This document shows, one piece after another, positions 1-10,709 of a stretch of 64,000 nucleotides of DNA (the first letter of the stretch is position 1; the number at the start of each line of letters is the position of its first letter). The notes under the pieces were generated by a model. That model was not told the DNA's origin and ran no database searches. It saw only the letters and a program-made list of their open reading frames with translations. Both the position numbers and the translations under genes were made by a program. Source of the stretch: Conoideocrella luteorostrata. Taxonomy: Eukaryota > Ascomycota > Sordariomycetes > Hypocreales > Clavicipitaceae. The stretch lies in the NCBI GenBank assembly GCA_032433595.1, contig JASWJB010000066.1:1-64000 (forward strand), given 5' to 3'.

Positions 1-714
1 GTGTATTTTTGTCCTGCGGCCTCAGGCTGGTCTGGTCCTCTGCAAGGGGCACAAGACGTGATAGACTAGTGACTAATCTACAACTACGGGGCCTACAGTA
101 GGGTACACTCCAACGTACAGTACACCATCTGGCATGGCATCGGCTCAAAGGCACTCACAATCTACTTTGATACCCGTCGGCGGGTTGCGCAGGTGGCGTT
201 TCTGGTTGTCCGTATCGGTCTATAGGGAAGGCTTCCATGGCAGACAGAGACGGCATACGTTGACAAAAGGCGTTTGTTAATGGAATTCCTGCCCGAAGAT
301 GATTGCTCGGGGTTAACCTAGTTTGTATTCTACCTAAATGAATCCCTGTAGCCGAGGCATCTTTCTCTACTCCCGTCAATCAGATATGTGCAACAGCAAC
401 GCCGCATATTCTGGACTAGGCATGCTAGTCGTGCGTGCGAGGCTGCAGAGCTGACATGGTCTCCTACTGCTGACCATGTACTACGATGCTGACACTGTCT
501 CAGGCTACAAAGACACGTTTCACGTCATCATTCCTAAGCATCGAACCAGCGGAAGGTTTCATTGGTTCTCTCTGCTCGCAAATCTTCTTGCCAAACATTC
601 ATCCCGTACGGAGTCAGCCTTGCCACATATAAAAGCTGGAAGGTCAGCACCACGGCCGATTCGTAGGTATTCTAGCTCCATCAACCTATCAGTCACCCGG
701 ACAAGTTTGCCATT
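1..714. other. Left-edge intergenic stretch
   Basis: I see no supportable gene. Short open frames on both strands lack family resemblance. The last 90 bases look like the promoter of the HET-ankyrin gene that starts at 715. Confidence 0.5.
628..634 (+). promoter_or_regulatory. Putative TATA box of the HET-ankyrin gene
   Basis: A TATAAAA heptamer lies 81 bases before the ATG at 715, a plausible core-promoter distance for a fungal gene. Assignment rests on the motif and position only. Confidence 0.4.
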
Positions 715-2670
715 ATGCGTTTGATCAATACAAGCACGTTAGAGGTCGAGGAATTTGTTTGTGATCGGACGTTGGAGTATGCCATCTTGTCACACAGATG
801 GGGTACGTATGAACTAACCATGCAAGACATAGAATGTCGCATCTGGACAGAAACGGGTTTTCATGACCAGAGATCCAAGCTGGAGTCATTTGAAAAGTTG
901 AAGCAATGCTGTGCAAAAGCCAAAGCTGACTCATTCAAGCACGTTTGGATCGACTCATGCTGCATCGACAAAACAAGTAGCACAGAGCTATCTGAAGCAA
1001 TCAATTCTATGTACCTTTGGTATCAAAAAGCTAGGAGATGCTATGCATATCTTGCAGACGTCTCTTCGAGTTCTGCACTCGATACAAGCAACTGGTTTAC
1101 AAGAGGATGGACCTTACAAGAACTACTGGCACCGTCTGAAGTCCTTTTTTTGGATAAAAGCTGGAAAGAGATGGGAACTAAAACAAGTCTTTGCCAGCGT
1201 ATCTCATGTCGGACTCGAATACCTGAGAATATTCTATCCGGTGATAATGTCGAAAAGGCTAGTATTGCGCAAAGGATGTCTTGGGCTTCGGATAGGAAAA
1301 CGACAAGAACGGAGGACCTTGCGTATTGCTTAATGGGCATATTTGGTGTGAGCATGCCATTACTTTACGGAGAAGGGGAAAAGGCTTTTACTAGACTTCA
1401 AGAGGAAATCATAAGAATTTCGGACGACCATAGTCTATTCGCATGGAGATCGCCGGACCATCGCAGTGGACTCTTAGCCACATCTCCTCATGCGTTTATC
1501 GGCTGCGGTAGCATCGTTCAAACGAACGTTTTCGGTGTTCCTAGTCCTCCTATTATGAGTGGCACAGGAATACATCTAAAACTTCACTTTATCGGCAGAG
1601 GCCCACGCGGGCTCGGCATGCTTATCCTTCCTTGTATAGCGAGGAGTGAGGATAAGCCTCTCGCTATCTACGTGAGAGACACAACACTGGCCATGGAACG
1701 ATTTGAAAGAGTCTTCAGCGAGATATTTGAGTGGCTCGATCTGAGCAAATTCCGAACAGCGCAGTATCCTGAGAGAAAGCTGTGGATCCGAACAGGGCCC
1801 TCTGCACCCACGGGTATACCCAAATACCTAGGCAATGGGGACTCTATTGCAGAACAGGTGTATGATTCCGGTATGCTCGCAGCCCTGATGAATATTCCAG
1901 GTGCTAAGGCTTTATTTTGTGCAGCACAAGCAGGACATCAGGATTTGGTGTGGCTACTGCTGACCCGAAGCGACCTTAAAACCGACTCGAGGGATGAAAA
2001 TGGGCGATCGGTGTTATGGCACGCGGTGAAAAACTGTCACGAGGTGCTTGTGATGATACTTCTCTCTCGATATGACACGGATCTGAATTCTAAAGATAAT
2101 GAGGGTCAGACGCCATTATGGGTGGCTGCCGAGTGCGGCAACGAGATGATGGTGAAGCTACTGCTTGAAAAAGGTGCTGACGTAAAGGCATGGGATGACG
2201 ATAGTCGGACACCACTCTGGGCGGCGACTGTAAACGGACACGGAGCCGTTGTAAAGCTATTGCTTGAAAATGGCGCGGACGTCGAGATTAAATGCTCGCT
2301 TAGCCGGACACCACTTTGGTGGGCCGCTGAAAGGGATAATGAAAATATCGTCAACCTACTACTACAAAGTGGCGCGCACGTTGATACAAGAAGCGTGTTT
2401 GGCCAGACGCCGCTTTCTCGGGCTGCCCAAAAAGGCAATCTTTCTATGGTTAAATTATTACTCAAAAACAATGCCAGCACTGAGGCGAAGGATGGGGATG
2501 GAAAAACACCGCAATGGTACGCAGCTAAAAGTCGACACGAGGCTGTTATTCAGCTGTTGCTGGAAAAGGAAGCTAATACTAACAGGGAGAAGAAAGATGA
2601 AAGAGGGCAATGGCACACTACTAAAAGAGGGTGTAAGATCATTTCTAAACTACTACGGAGAGAGCGTTAA
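715..2670 (+). CDS. HET-domain protein with C-terminal ankyrin repeats
   Basis: A single-exon 651-residue protein. The N-terminal third carries the HET (heterokaryon incompatibility) signatures: YAILSHRWG near residue 22, a WIDSCCID block near 76, the LYWYQ-type YLWYQKARRCYAYLADV block and WFTRGWTLQELLAP near 122. The downstream block with LMGIFGVSMPLLYGEGEKAF is also typical of HET proteins. Residues of roughly 398-645 form about seven ankyrin repeats (TPLWVAA, VKLLLEKGADV and variants). No NACHT domain lies between the two parts, so this is a direct HET-ANK arrangement, unlike HET-D/E (HET-NACHT-WD40). HET domains of known proteins trigger programmed cell death during non-self recognition. 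That role here is inferred from family membership. The ATG at 715 is preceded by a TATA box, and the frame is intact to the stop. Confidence 0.9.
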   Translation: MRLINTSTLEVEEFVCDRTLEYAILSHRWGTYELTMQDIECRIWTETGFHDQRSKLESFEKLKQCCAKAKADSFKHVWIDSCCIDKTSSTELSEAINSMYLWYQKARRCYAYLADVSSSSALDTSNWFTRGWTLQELLAPSEVLFLDKSWKEMGTKTSLCQRISCRTRIPENILSGDNVEKASIAQRMSWASDRKTTRTEDLAYCLMGIFGVSMPLLYGEGEKAFTRLQEEIIRISDDHSLFAWRSPDHRSGLLATSPHAFIGCGSIVQTNVFGVPSPPIMSGTGIHLKLHFIGRGPRGLGMLILPCIARSEDKPLAIYVRDTTLAMERFERVFSEIFEWLDLSKFRTAQYPERKLWIRTGPSAPTGIPKYLGNGDSIAEQVYDSGMLAALMNIPGAKALFCAAQAGHQDLVWLLLTRSDLKTDSRDENGRSVLWHAVKNCHEVLVMILLSRYDTDLNSKDNEGQTPLWVAAECGNEMMVKLLLEKGADVKAWDDDSRTPLWAATVNGHGAVVKLLLENGADVEIKCSLSRTPLWWAAERDNENIVNLLLQSGAHVDTRSVFGQTPLSRAAQKGNLSMVKLLLKNNASTEAKDGDGKTPQWYAAKSRHEAVIQLLLEKEANTNREKKDERGQWHTTKRGCKIISKLLRRER

Positions 2671-3814
2671 TACAGACAGAATCCCGGAGGCGCTGTTCTC
2701 TCCTCCGAAACTGGCGTGACTTACTTGCATGTTCGGCATCCGGTCTGAACCTTGGTTGCTCTTGCCTTTTGCCTTTAGCCAGATTTCGCACGTGCCATTT
2801 GGAGCTGCCACCACCATTCGCATAGCTCGTATGTCGTTCTAACTAGATTCATGCTGGGGTTGATCCTAACGAGCCTTCAGAGAAAGTAGATGTGGTGAGA
2901 GACCAAAGGACATACACTGTAATCTTTGAGAAATATTATATGTATCGCAGCAAGAACTGCCCCGAACTTCATGCACATAAGACTCTTTATATGTGTGGCA
3001 AAGATAGCAAGGGTCAAGGAATGTGTTTGCCAATTTAAATCCCGGGAGCTCGGCTCGATATAAGAACTCATATGTCGATACATATGACCAGACCAGTCAG
3101 CTACTGGTTGCATCCTCCTCTGTGGGCTCACAAAAGGGGGGAAATTGTAAGAGGATACGAAAAGAAAAAAACAAAGAAAAATAGCAAATAGAAATCCCCA
3201 AATACTGCAAGACCAATAGTAAGATCAACCTTGCCCTCAGTTTATAAGAGACTATACACCTGCTTCTATTATGTCAATGAGGCCAAGATTTGTAGAGCAA
3301 TTTAGGCACAGCAAAGATTGGCAGGAATTGTGGCGCGCACTGTAGGTGAGGCTGTGAGGGATCTGCCTGCACTAACCATCCCGCTTGCTAAACATCATGA
3401 CTTTGATCTTCGGCTATGACCCCTCTCACGACGCCTCGGTGTTTCACACCGACATAGTTGGCGAAGATTTAACCGGGTATAACTGCCAAACCATGTGGCT
3501 CCACCAATATCCAAGCAAGATCGCCAACGGATCAGAGGACGTTCTTCGCACCTGCCCAACAAAGGAAGGGCGGAGACACATACGCACACGGAAACTATAC
3601 GGATATGAATGGGCACGAGGTGACATCAACAGTGTGCATAGTCACCTTATATGTATGCATACATATGCACGTTTATTGTCTTGAAAGATCAGGCTAACAC
3701 AACTACGTCGTTTAAACCATTACTCAATGATATTACTGGCTCTTTCAACTTTCGACTCTTTGCAGGAAACGTTTTATCGCTAGGAAGATGAGCTTTCTAC
3801 CTATCGAAGCATGT
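2671..3814. other. Intergenic region between HET-ANK gene and aminotransferase
   Basis: No supportable gene. It is AT-rich with short A-runs around 3150-3190. A 99-codon frame at 3385-3684 shows no recognisable domain and was not called. The stretch probably separates the HET gene from the biosynthetic cluster. Confidence 0.5.
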
Positions 3815-4927
3815 CTATCCACGCAGTGCCTTTGAAATACCCTCCAAGCCCCTTTCCACCTGCTCTGCCGGCGGGTATCCGAACCCCAAGCGGAAGAATT
3901 CATCAGACTGCTCAAAGCACCGGCCTGGAATGACCGCAATCTTCTGAACGCGGCGCAGCCGCTCGTAGAAGGCCGCCTCTCCTCCGGGCGGGTCCTTCTT
4001 CATCCTGATAAAGGCAGTGGCGCCAGCGACGGGTGGAATCCACTCGAGCATGTCCGATTCGGACTTGACCCAGTTGTCGACGATGTCGCGGCGCCGTCTG
4101 AGCTCGGCGATGATAGGCGGGTGCAAATCTTCGGCCTTGGCCAGGATCTGCTCGCAGAGCGTCTCGTCCAGCACACCGGCTGTGATGCTGACGATTTGCT
4201 TAGCGGCGACAAATGTGTCCATTAGCTGTTTGTTGGTGGTGGTGATCCAGCCCACACGGAGACCAGAGACACCCCAGGTCTTGGACATGGACGAGACGCC
4301 AATGACATGAGGGCCTAGCTTCGCCGCGGTGGGCATCTGGCCGTCGTAGAGAAGCTCGCCGTACGTCTCGTCAACGAGCAGAAAGCAGTTGTTCTTCTTG
4401 GCTACGTCTGCCAGCTTCTGGAGCTCCTCGGTTGACATGACTGTTCCAACGGGGTTGTTGGGGTTGCAGATGCTGATGAGCTTCGTCTCTGGTCGGACAG
4501 CCGCGGCGATCTTGTCGACGTCGACACGGAAGCCGTTTGAGAACTCAATGTCTACACATGAGATCTCGCAGCCCGTCGTCTGTGCACCCTCAATATTCAG
4601 AGGGTAGTTTGGCCGCATGATGACGAGGTGATCTCCCGGATTGAGCAGCGCAGTTTGCACAAAGTAGATGCCTGACGAAGCTCCAACGGTAAGGAGAATC
4701 TCATCGACGTCAACGTCGTACCTCTTAGCGAGCATGCCGCAAATCCCCTTGAGTCCCTTTTCCCGTCCATGTTCCAGGGGCAGGTCCGTAGGCACGGTTA
4801 GGCCAAGCTCTTTGATACTCCGCGGCGTAATGCTACTTTCCGTCATATTGATGAGATGTACAGACTCCTCTAGAGTCGGGTGAGCCGACACAAGGCCGCT
4901 CAGTTGGAATTTGGACGGTGCAGACAT
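3815..4927 (-). CDS. Class I/II PLP-dependent aminotransferase
   Basis: An intronless 370-residue fold-type I aminotransferase. Visible motifs: NPNNPVG (Asn155/Asn158 region), the cofactor-binding Asp186 in DETYG with Tyr189, the Schiff-base Lys216 in SSMSKTWG, and GLRVGW after it. A C-terminal FRLGFG supplies the probable carboxylate-binding Arg. The length is slightly short of the usual 390-420. There is no targeting peptide, so it is probably cytosolic. It lies at the left end of the NRPS cluster, transcribed in the same direction as the di-iron oxygenase and the ABC transporter. In the pathway it could make a non-proteinogenic amino acid for the NRPS, or aminate the peptide aldehyde released by the reductase domain. 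Which of these applies is not visible. Membership in the cluster is inferred from position, with a 2.2-kb gap to the next gene. Confidence 0.9.
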   Translation of the reverse strand: MSAPSKFQLSGLVSAHPTLEESVHLINMTESSITPRSIKELGLTVPTDLPLEHGREKGLKGICGMLAKRYDVDVDEILLTVGASSGIYFVQTALLNPGDHLVIMRPNYPLNIEGAQTTGCEISCVDIEFSNGFRVDVDKIAAAVRPETKLISICNPNNPVGTVMSTEELQKLADVAKKNNCFLLVDETYGELLYDGQMPTAAKLGPHVIGVSSMSKTWGVSGLRVGWITTTNKQLMDTFVAAKQIVSITAGVLDETLCEQILAKAEDLHPPIIAELRRRRDIVDNWVKSESDMLEWIPPVAGATAFIRMKKDPPGGEAAFYERLRRVQKIAVIPGRCFEQSDEFFRLGFGYPPAEQVERGLEGISKALRG

Positions 4928-7120
4928 GGTGATGGTGCTATGAATCGAAAATCTATGATATCAAAAGGAGTTCAAGAAGAGAATGTAAAATGAACTTAGG
5001 TAAGAAGAAAGTAAGGATTATGTGCTGTCTCGTCACAAGTCCAATATCCTCGAAGTATCTCTGTGTTTCTCCTTGGTAACGTTCTGTACCTTTTACCAAA
5101 ACTTGACGATATAAGCCTTGCTCTTTGTACGTAATAACAAGGTCTTGCGCTGCTCTTCAGGAGTTGCATGTCTTGAAAACGAGCTCGGCATTGCAACTAA
5201 GCATGCATAATTTACTCATACGGATTCAATCCTTGTATGTCAGTAAAATGTCGGCCGCGTCCTGTAGTTCACTGAGCCTACGTAATGCTGCCAACTCCAT
5301 ACTGCTCCGCCGTAAGCACCCCGCACAGTACCTCTGGATACCTTTTTCGTTCGGAGTACTTGTTGTTTCATTATATGTACTCCGTAAGCTGACTTAAGTT
5401 ACTTTACGTAAAACATGAATTTTTCATGCAGAAGACAGGTGTTGTTTGGCGTGAGATGGGGTCATCTTCCCTTATGGGCCAAGCTCGGGCGAAGTGACAA
5501 GTTGCGAGTCCGAATAGCTGTAGTCCGAGTGCCTGTACGGGTCCCACTTCACCTCTTGTACACACCCCCTACATATCCCCACATTCTTCGCCACCCTGCA
5601 CCCCTCCCCTGGAGCGGACCCCGCTTTAGAAAACCGGTTCCTGACCGAAAGCTTCTTGGAGGTACTGTACAGTACATGGCACTCAAGGTAGACACGCCAC
5701 GCAGTGGGTTCGGTTGTCGGAGGAGCCATTCCGTACAAAGCTTGGTCTCTGCAGCGCTGACTGATTGTCTCTAAGAAATTTCTGATCTGCTCCTGGATCA
5801 ACGCGCGCGGTAATCCTCCGGACATGTGCGACCTCTATACCGACGACGGAGTATAGAAGCGGACACATGCAGGCCGAAGCACGCCGACGAGCATGTCGGG
5901 CTATGTAGTCTATTGTACTTGATTTGGTCGGTCGATTGACTCACGTTTGCGGTCAACTTCCGCCTCGCTGCTGTAAGTATCTTGAACGGATGGCACGGAA
6001 AGCTTCAACCAAGCATTTCCATCTCCGGTTGGCTTATTTCTATCTCATAAGCCGATGGAAGCTTGCATATTACGCCGGAAGTGCATCTTCGCCGTATGAA
6101 ATAAGCCGGAATGCATATTGAGCCAAGCGCTCAGCCCCTGAGCCCTTACTGAGCAACCCTGAGCCACCTGTGAGCTCTCTTGAGTTGAGTTATGTAGGTT
6201 ATGCCGAGTTCAGATAGTACACTCATATCTCTATAGACTCACTATAATACTCGCGGCGGTTGCCTAGAACTAGTTAGAGCGTAGCATAAAGTTATTCTAT
6301 TTTGATTTTCATATATAATGTAGAAGAAGTTTATGGAAAGCCTGAACATAAACAACCTTAAGGCACTTAGGGCCATGCTATCTTCCCAAGGCGTTAATAT
6401 TTAATAAGTATTATTATGTTTTATAGAATCTTTTTACAATAAAAGTATTTTAGTAGAAACTCGGGTTAGTCGGAGCCATCTGATACTGGAGCTGGCCTAC
6501 TGGCGGGGCATACAAATACCAATACGGACGGTATTCCCAACTCGCGGAAGCCAAGTAACCATATGAATGTAGCTGAGAGATTTGATTTGATTCATTTAAG
6601 AGCCAGATAAGATTGGATTTGATAATATTTGATAATATTTGAATGCAATCCATTTGTTTACAAGTCTGGGTAATATTGACAAGTGGACCACATGCCTCCA
6701 TGGTTGTCTGTGCGGCGTGGCACTTGTTTCACGAATCTCTTTGGTGACTTGCCTTGTTTTGATTTGCATTGAATGTGCAGTCTTGGAACCTTGTTTACTC
6801 TAGGCTCTGCGAAAACTCTACGATCGAAACTGTGCCTCGAATGAACCGTATTTTGTGGATTAGCGAGTTGCTTCACTATACGGAGTAGTTTATTGTCTGA
6901 TACCAACATCAACTGTTTTCTTCTCCCACGATTTGCTCATATTCAGTTTGTATCCCCCCCCAAAAAAGCACAAAGTCAATTGCACAGCCTGCTCCTTTTG
7001 TTTTTAAGTACATTCCTCGCGGCATGTGTGAAAGATATAAGTCCGCGTCCCAAGGCGCTGAACATGGTTGTAGCAAACGCCACGACCCAAGTATGCGACA
7101 TTTCTCTTAAGAGAGCTCCC
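4928..7120. other. Intergenic region, 2.2 kb
   Basis: No supportable gene. It contains copies of the short TACGGAGTA-type motif (5352, 5378, 6881) and an imperfect inverted repeat around 6025-6109. Tandem-looking CTGAGC words occur near 6130-6180. An AT-rich block lies at 6290-6450. Confidence 0.5.
6025..6109. repeat. Imperfect inverted repeat (possible hairpin or MITE remnant)
   Basis: The arm at 6025-6040 (ccgg, a 4-base insert, then cttatttc) is matched inversely by gaaataagccgg at 6098-6109. Internal words such as taagcc and gatggaa are also mirrored. I see no clear target-site duplication, so a mobile origin is only a possibility. Confidence 0.3.
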
Positions 7121-9388
7121 TTAAACCAAAAACTCTTCAAGTTTCTGCCGGCCGAGTGCATAGCCCGCATTAAACTTTTCGATGCCCCTCGACTCCGACC
7201 TCATTAGTGTCAGAATCCTCTCAAAGCTATTTCTCTTCCTCTCAATCATACTTTCCAAGCCTTCTCGTCCTTGCCTGCTGAGGAGCAGCAGACCTTGGTC
7301 AGCAGCAGCGGATACATATTCCTCAACGTCTAAAAAGGAACGAGACAGCCCAAGAAGAAACGGTCCGTTCTCGATGGGCCGGGCTGCCCAGCTGAGCACC
7401 ACGTAGGCAAAGTCTACGGACGCCGCTGCGGAAGATGAGCTACCCACGCTGCTGCGGCTCTGCAAGACGTCCTTCAGACACGTGGGCTCAGGCAGGTTAT
7501 GCTTTCGGCAAATTTCCAGGCCGAGCTCTGTCAGTGAAGGGATGAGAGATTCCGGATCGCGACGTTGCTCGTCCATACCCGCGACGCCGGAGCTCTCCGG
7601 CATGTAACCTGACTCGGCTCGGAGAAGCTGCAGAACGCTCGATCCAAGTGGCCTGGTGGTGCGGTAGGGAGACATGACGATTTGTTCCAGGATACAGGGA
7701 TGCATGAACCATAGGGGCAGGAGTACATCCAAGTTGATCTGTTGTCTGCTTGTGATTTGCAGTGGTGAGGATGGGACAAACTCGCTGCTGCTGCTGCTTG
7801 ATGGTGCAGCAGCTGGGATGGCCATCTGTGGTGGGAACGCCGGGTGCACAGTAGCAGCATCGACATCAGCGCTCATCAGTGATCCTGCTGTTGGCGTTGC
7901 ATCCCACTGAAGGCTCTTGAGGTTGTCCGCTCGCCCAATGAGCTTCCAGTACTTTTCTTCGACTCTGGCCGGGTCATCGTCTAGAAGGTCGATCCATGTA
8001 CGGAGGCACTCAACTTCGTTATGTGTAAAGGCACCGAACATGCGGCCTTTCCAAGAAAGCTCCTTGAGCAGAAGACCTCGTTCACTATCGCCAGGGTACA
8101 CCCATGGCTTGGAACGCGTGAGGGCGGTTATGAAATCGTCTTTCCAGCAGCTGCTGCTCACACTGGAGAGAGTGTCGTGGGAGAACCAATCGGTCAGCTT
8201 GCGTCCTCCGATGCGAGCTCGGCTGGTGCAGTGGACTTCACCTGCCACGCCGGCCTTGGTGTGGATCATGTCTGCAACAGCATCTCTGTATTTGCTGAGA
8301 TCCTCATCGCCGTCCAGATACTCCGAGAGTAGGAATCCAGCTTGCACACGTCTCCACGCCTCCTTGATGTCCATGATGCCGGTCTTTCGGACGTGCTCGA
8401 TGTAAGCGTTGATCGTCGCCTCGGCCATGGCTGAATGACCCGAATCAGCGTTGTCGATGCAGATATGGACGGCAAAGTAATAGCCTGAAATGCCGAACTC
8501 GGGCAGCTCGTGCGCGGCTTTCAACGTGCCTGGCGCCAACGACTCGTAGTGAAGGTTGAAGCCCAGTATCTCGGGGAGGAAGTCATTGGGAAAGAGGGAG
8601 ATGAGCAGGTGTCCAGCACTGGCTCTCCAGACTCGGTCACTGTCTAGTCCGTGCCTGGGGTGAATGAAATCGACATCATTCTGATCGGGGAACTCGTGTC
8701 CAACGGAACGACACAGCTCTCTGTAGATGTGGCAATGATTCTTGTCCAGCTCGCCATCTCCAAGTTCCTCGCAGTACGTCTGCCATGCGTTCTTGGTGAT
8801 ACCTCTGAGGGCAAAAGGCGTGGTAATGTTATGAACACGGGCCACCCACGCCCCATCAACAAGCTGCAACGGGGCATTCTCTTTGATCCACTGACGAGCC
8901 GCATCTCTATCAGCAAACATTTCCGGCCCGCCGCCAGCCTGGCGCCGCTGCTGATAGTTGGTCCAGTTGACATGTGTCTTATGTCTCATGCCAGCCATGA
9001 AGGCGGCCAGCCTCTCAGGGCTGTGGTCTTCTCCCAACTTCAGAATGTTGGGTTGACTGTCAGACTGGAGCTTTGCATTCAGAACTGCTTGCCGGAGAAG
9101 AGAGAGAAGCGTCTGGCGTGCAAAGGGCAAACTTTCAGGGAAATTTTCCAAGTTTTGAACTTCATAGTATAGCTTCTTGTATGAGTTCGTCTCGGCCTTC
9201 TTCTTGGCTTCTTCCTCGGCGCGAGCGTTCGGATTTGACTTTTGCCCTAGCGGGTTTGTCGCATTCTTCTCCATAACGGGGCATCGTGCAGGTGTCTTGG
9301 GGAGGGCAGACTGCCGCTGATAATAGTTGTAAAAGAAGGCAGCAAGCCCGGCTCCCGCTACGAGCAACACTGCATATAGCGAAACCAT
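7121..9388 (-). CDS. Membrane-anchored haem-oxygenase-like di-iron oxygenase (HDO superfamily)
   Basis: An intronless 755-residue protein. Residues 2-20 form one hydrophobic helix followed by a basic, lysine-rich stretch, suggesting an ER-type N-terminal anchor. Residues of about 120-400 match the iron-containing redox enzyme/haem-oxygenase-like fold. The conserved EELGDG...NH block gives Glu207/208 and His218, Glu282 lies in HYESL, and an H-x3-D-x2-D-x2-H block gives His308, Asp312, Asp315 and His318. Together these provide the E/H/E/H/D/H ligand set expected for a di-iron site. The remaining 350 residues include a KGRMFGAFTHNE-like block and Ser-rich linkers, with no domain I can name. Bacterial HDO enzymes oxidise amines or cleave C-C bonds (SznF, BesC and UndA types), so N-oxygenation or oxidative cleavage in the peptide pathway is possible. 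The substrate is unknown. It sits between the aminotransferase and the ABC exporter. Confidence 0.8.
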   Translation of the reverse strand: MVSLYAVLLVAGAGLAAFFYNYYQRQSALPKTPARCPVMEKNATNPLGQKSNPNARAEEEAKKKAETNSYKKLYYEVQNLENFPESLPFARQTLLSLLRQAVLNAKLQSDSQPNILKLGEDHSPERLAAFMAGMRHKTHVNWTNYQQRRQAGGGPEMFADRDAARQWIKENAPLQLVDGAWVARVHNITTPFALRGITKNAWQTYCEELGDGELDKNHCHIYRELCRSVGHEFPDQNDVDFIHPRHGLDSDRVWRASAGHLLISLFPNDFLPEILGFNLHYESLAPGTLKAAHELPEFGISGYYFAVHICIDNADSGHSAMAEATINAYIEHVRKTGIMDIKEAWRRVQAGFLLSEYLDGDEDLSKYRDAVADMIHTKAGVAGEVHCTSRARIGGRKLTDWFSHDTLSSVSSSCWKDDFITALTRSKPWVYPGDSERGLLLKELSWKGRMFGAFTHNEVECLRTWIDLLDDDPARVEEKYWKLIGRADNLKSLQWDATPTAGSLMSADVDAATVHPAFPPQMAIPAAAPSSSSSSEFVPSSPLQITSRQQINLDVLLPLWFMHPCILEQIVMSPYRTTRPLGSSVLQLLRAESGYMPESSGVAGMDEQRRDPESLIPSLTELGLEICRKHNLPEPTCLKDVLQSRSSVGSSSSAAASVDFAYVVLSWAARPIENGPFLLGLSRSFLDVEEYVSAAADQGLLLLSRQGREGLESMIERKRNSFERILTLMRSESRGIEKFNAGYALGRQKLEEFLV

Positions 9389-10709
9389 TATGAACTACAT
9401 GTACAGTGGTTTTAAATCAACAGAAGCGTGACGCGGATTTCGAAGAGAAAAGGGGGTTCTACGAAGCGGAAATATTGCATATAGGCTAAAATGCTCTGTT
9501 GGGACTTAAATATGTGCCTTCAATTGTCGTTGCCAGCGGAAGCAAGAGACGGTTGTTTCTGTACAGTATGTGCGTGTGCCCAGCATACATCATACATCCA
9601 TCCGACGATCTGCATCTATTCTACAAGAGCCGGGGTCCGAAAAAAGATGACGGCAACTCGGCAAATTGGTCTGACCCTAATCACAACCCACACATGTACT
9701 TGTACCGGTACACGTATTTAACTCAAGCAGGCCACCCTTGGGGCGAAATAAAATCCTAATCATATGTCAGGAGGGGGTGTGCGTCGGAAGAGCGAGGATG
9801 TGCCGCGCGTTGAATATCCACTGCACTAAATATTAATCAAGCAAGGTTATAATTGAGGCTTATAGTCAATAGGAAGTCGAGGTGGGGCGGGCAGATCTCA
9901 CTTACAGTAGCGTCAGAGGAGCTCGAACCTAGGGCTACGTACCCAGCACTCGGAACTCCCTCGGTACTCACTTGGTACTTGAGGTTTGATGGATCATGGA
10001 ACTTGCCCGGCCCAATCCACTCCGGAGGCAGGTGCAGGTACATGCACAACGCGCAAGAGCCGATATATCTCTGCGGCGTAAGCCCGAGGCCCGGAGTGTG
10101 GATGCGGTTCCGCTCGGCGTGGCAATTTGCCAACAAGGATCTCCCCACATGCAATCAAGAACTTGGAAGTTCCGCATGGTGTCAAGGCACTAGATGGAAA
10201 ACAGCAGGTTATTATTCATGAACAAACTGGGGTGGTCATCCATTCAATTCCGAATACTTTGCCAGTCAGCATCTCACCTGTGGAGTTGAACCACCTTGCC
10301 ACAAGATTGCATTGAATAGCATTGAGTTGAAATGGTTGAATCACACCTCACGTGACGGCAGTCTTCGCAATTTGCCTCGGGCATATCATGATTGTACATC
10401 ACCAGATCGGTGATCGATGCGTTGAATCACGGCAGCAGCCCCTAAGGTACCGAATGAATGTTGGTCACTTGACCGCCGCTGTGTTTATGTCACAATGTGA
10501 ACAGCTACAGAATTGGATGTCATGATATTGTAGAATTGGCCTTGTATTCTAGCTCTTTGACGAGAAATCAGACCTCTTTTTATGGATAATTTCTAGTTAC
10601 CAATTTGAGGCATTTTTTCAGGTCACGAGTCCTATCGTAGGATGCTGCGCTGCGGAGACTTACGATTCCTGCGGAATCCTCCGTCGGCAGACGGGTTCCT
10701 CCTGGCAGT
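9389..10709. other. Intergenic region between di-iron oxygenase and ABC transporter
   Basis: No supportable gene. Overlapping frames on both strands at 9837-10221 have no recognisable domain and mirror each other, as non-coding DNA often does. It includes the promoter of the di-iron oxygenase gene (leftward) and the 3' flank of the transporter gene. Confidence 0.5.

Noticed and set aside
2106..2480. Long minus-strand frame opposite the HET-ankyrin gene
   Set aside because: It mirrors the ankyrin repeats; an antisense shadow with Ser/Ala bias.
5472..5825. 117-codon minus-strand frame
   Set aside because: No family resemblance; plus strand is open over the same range; no splice support.
9853..10221. 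122-codon frame between oxygenase and exporter
   Set aside because: No domain, and overlapping frames of similar length on the other strand.
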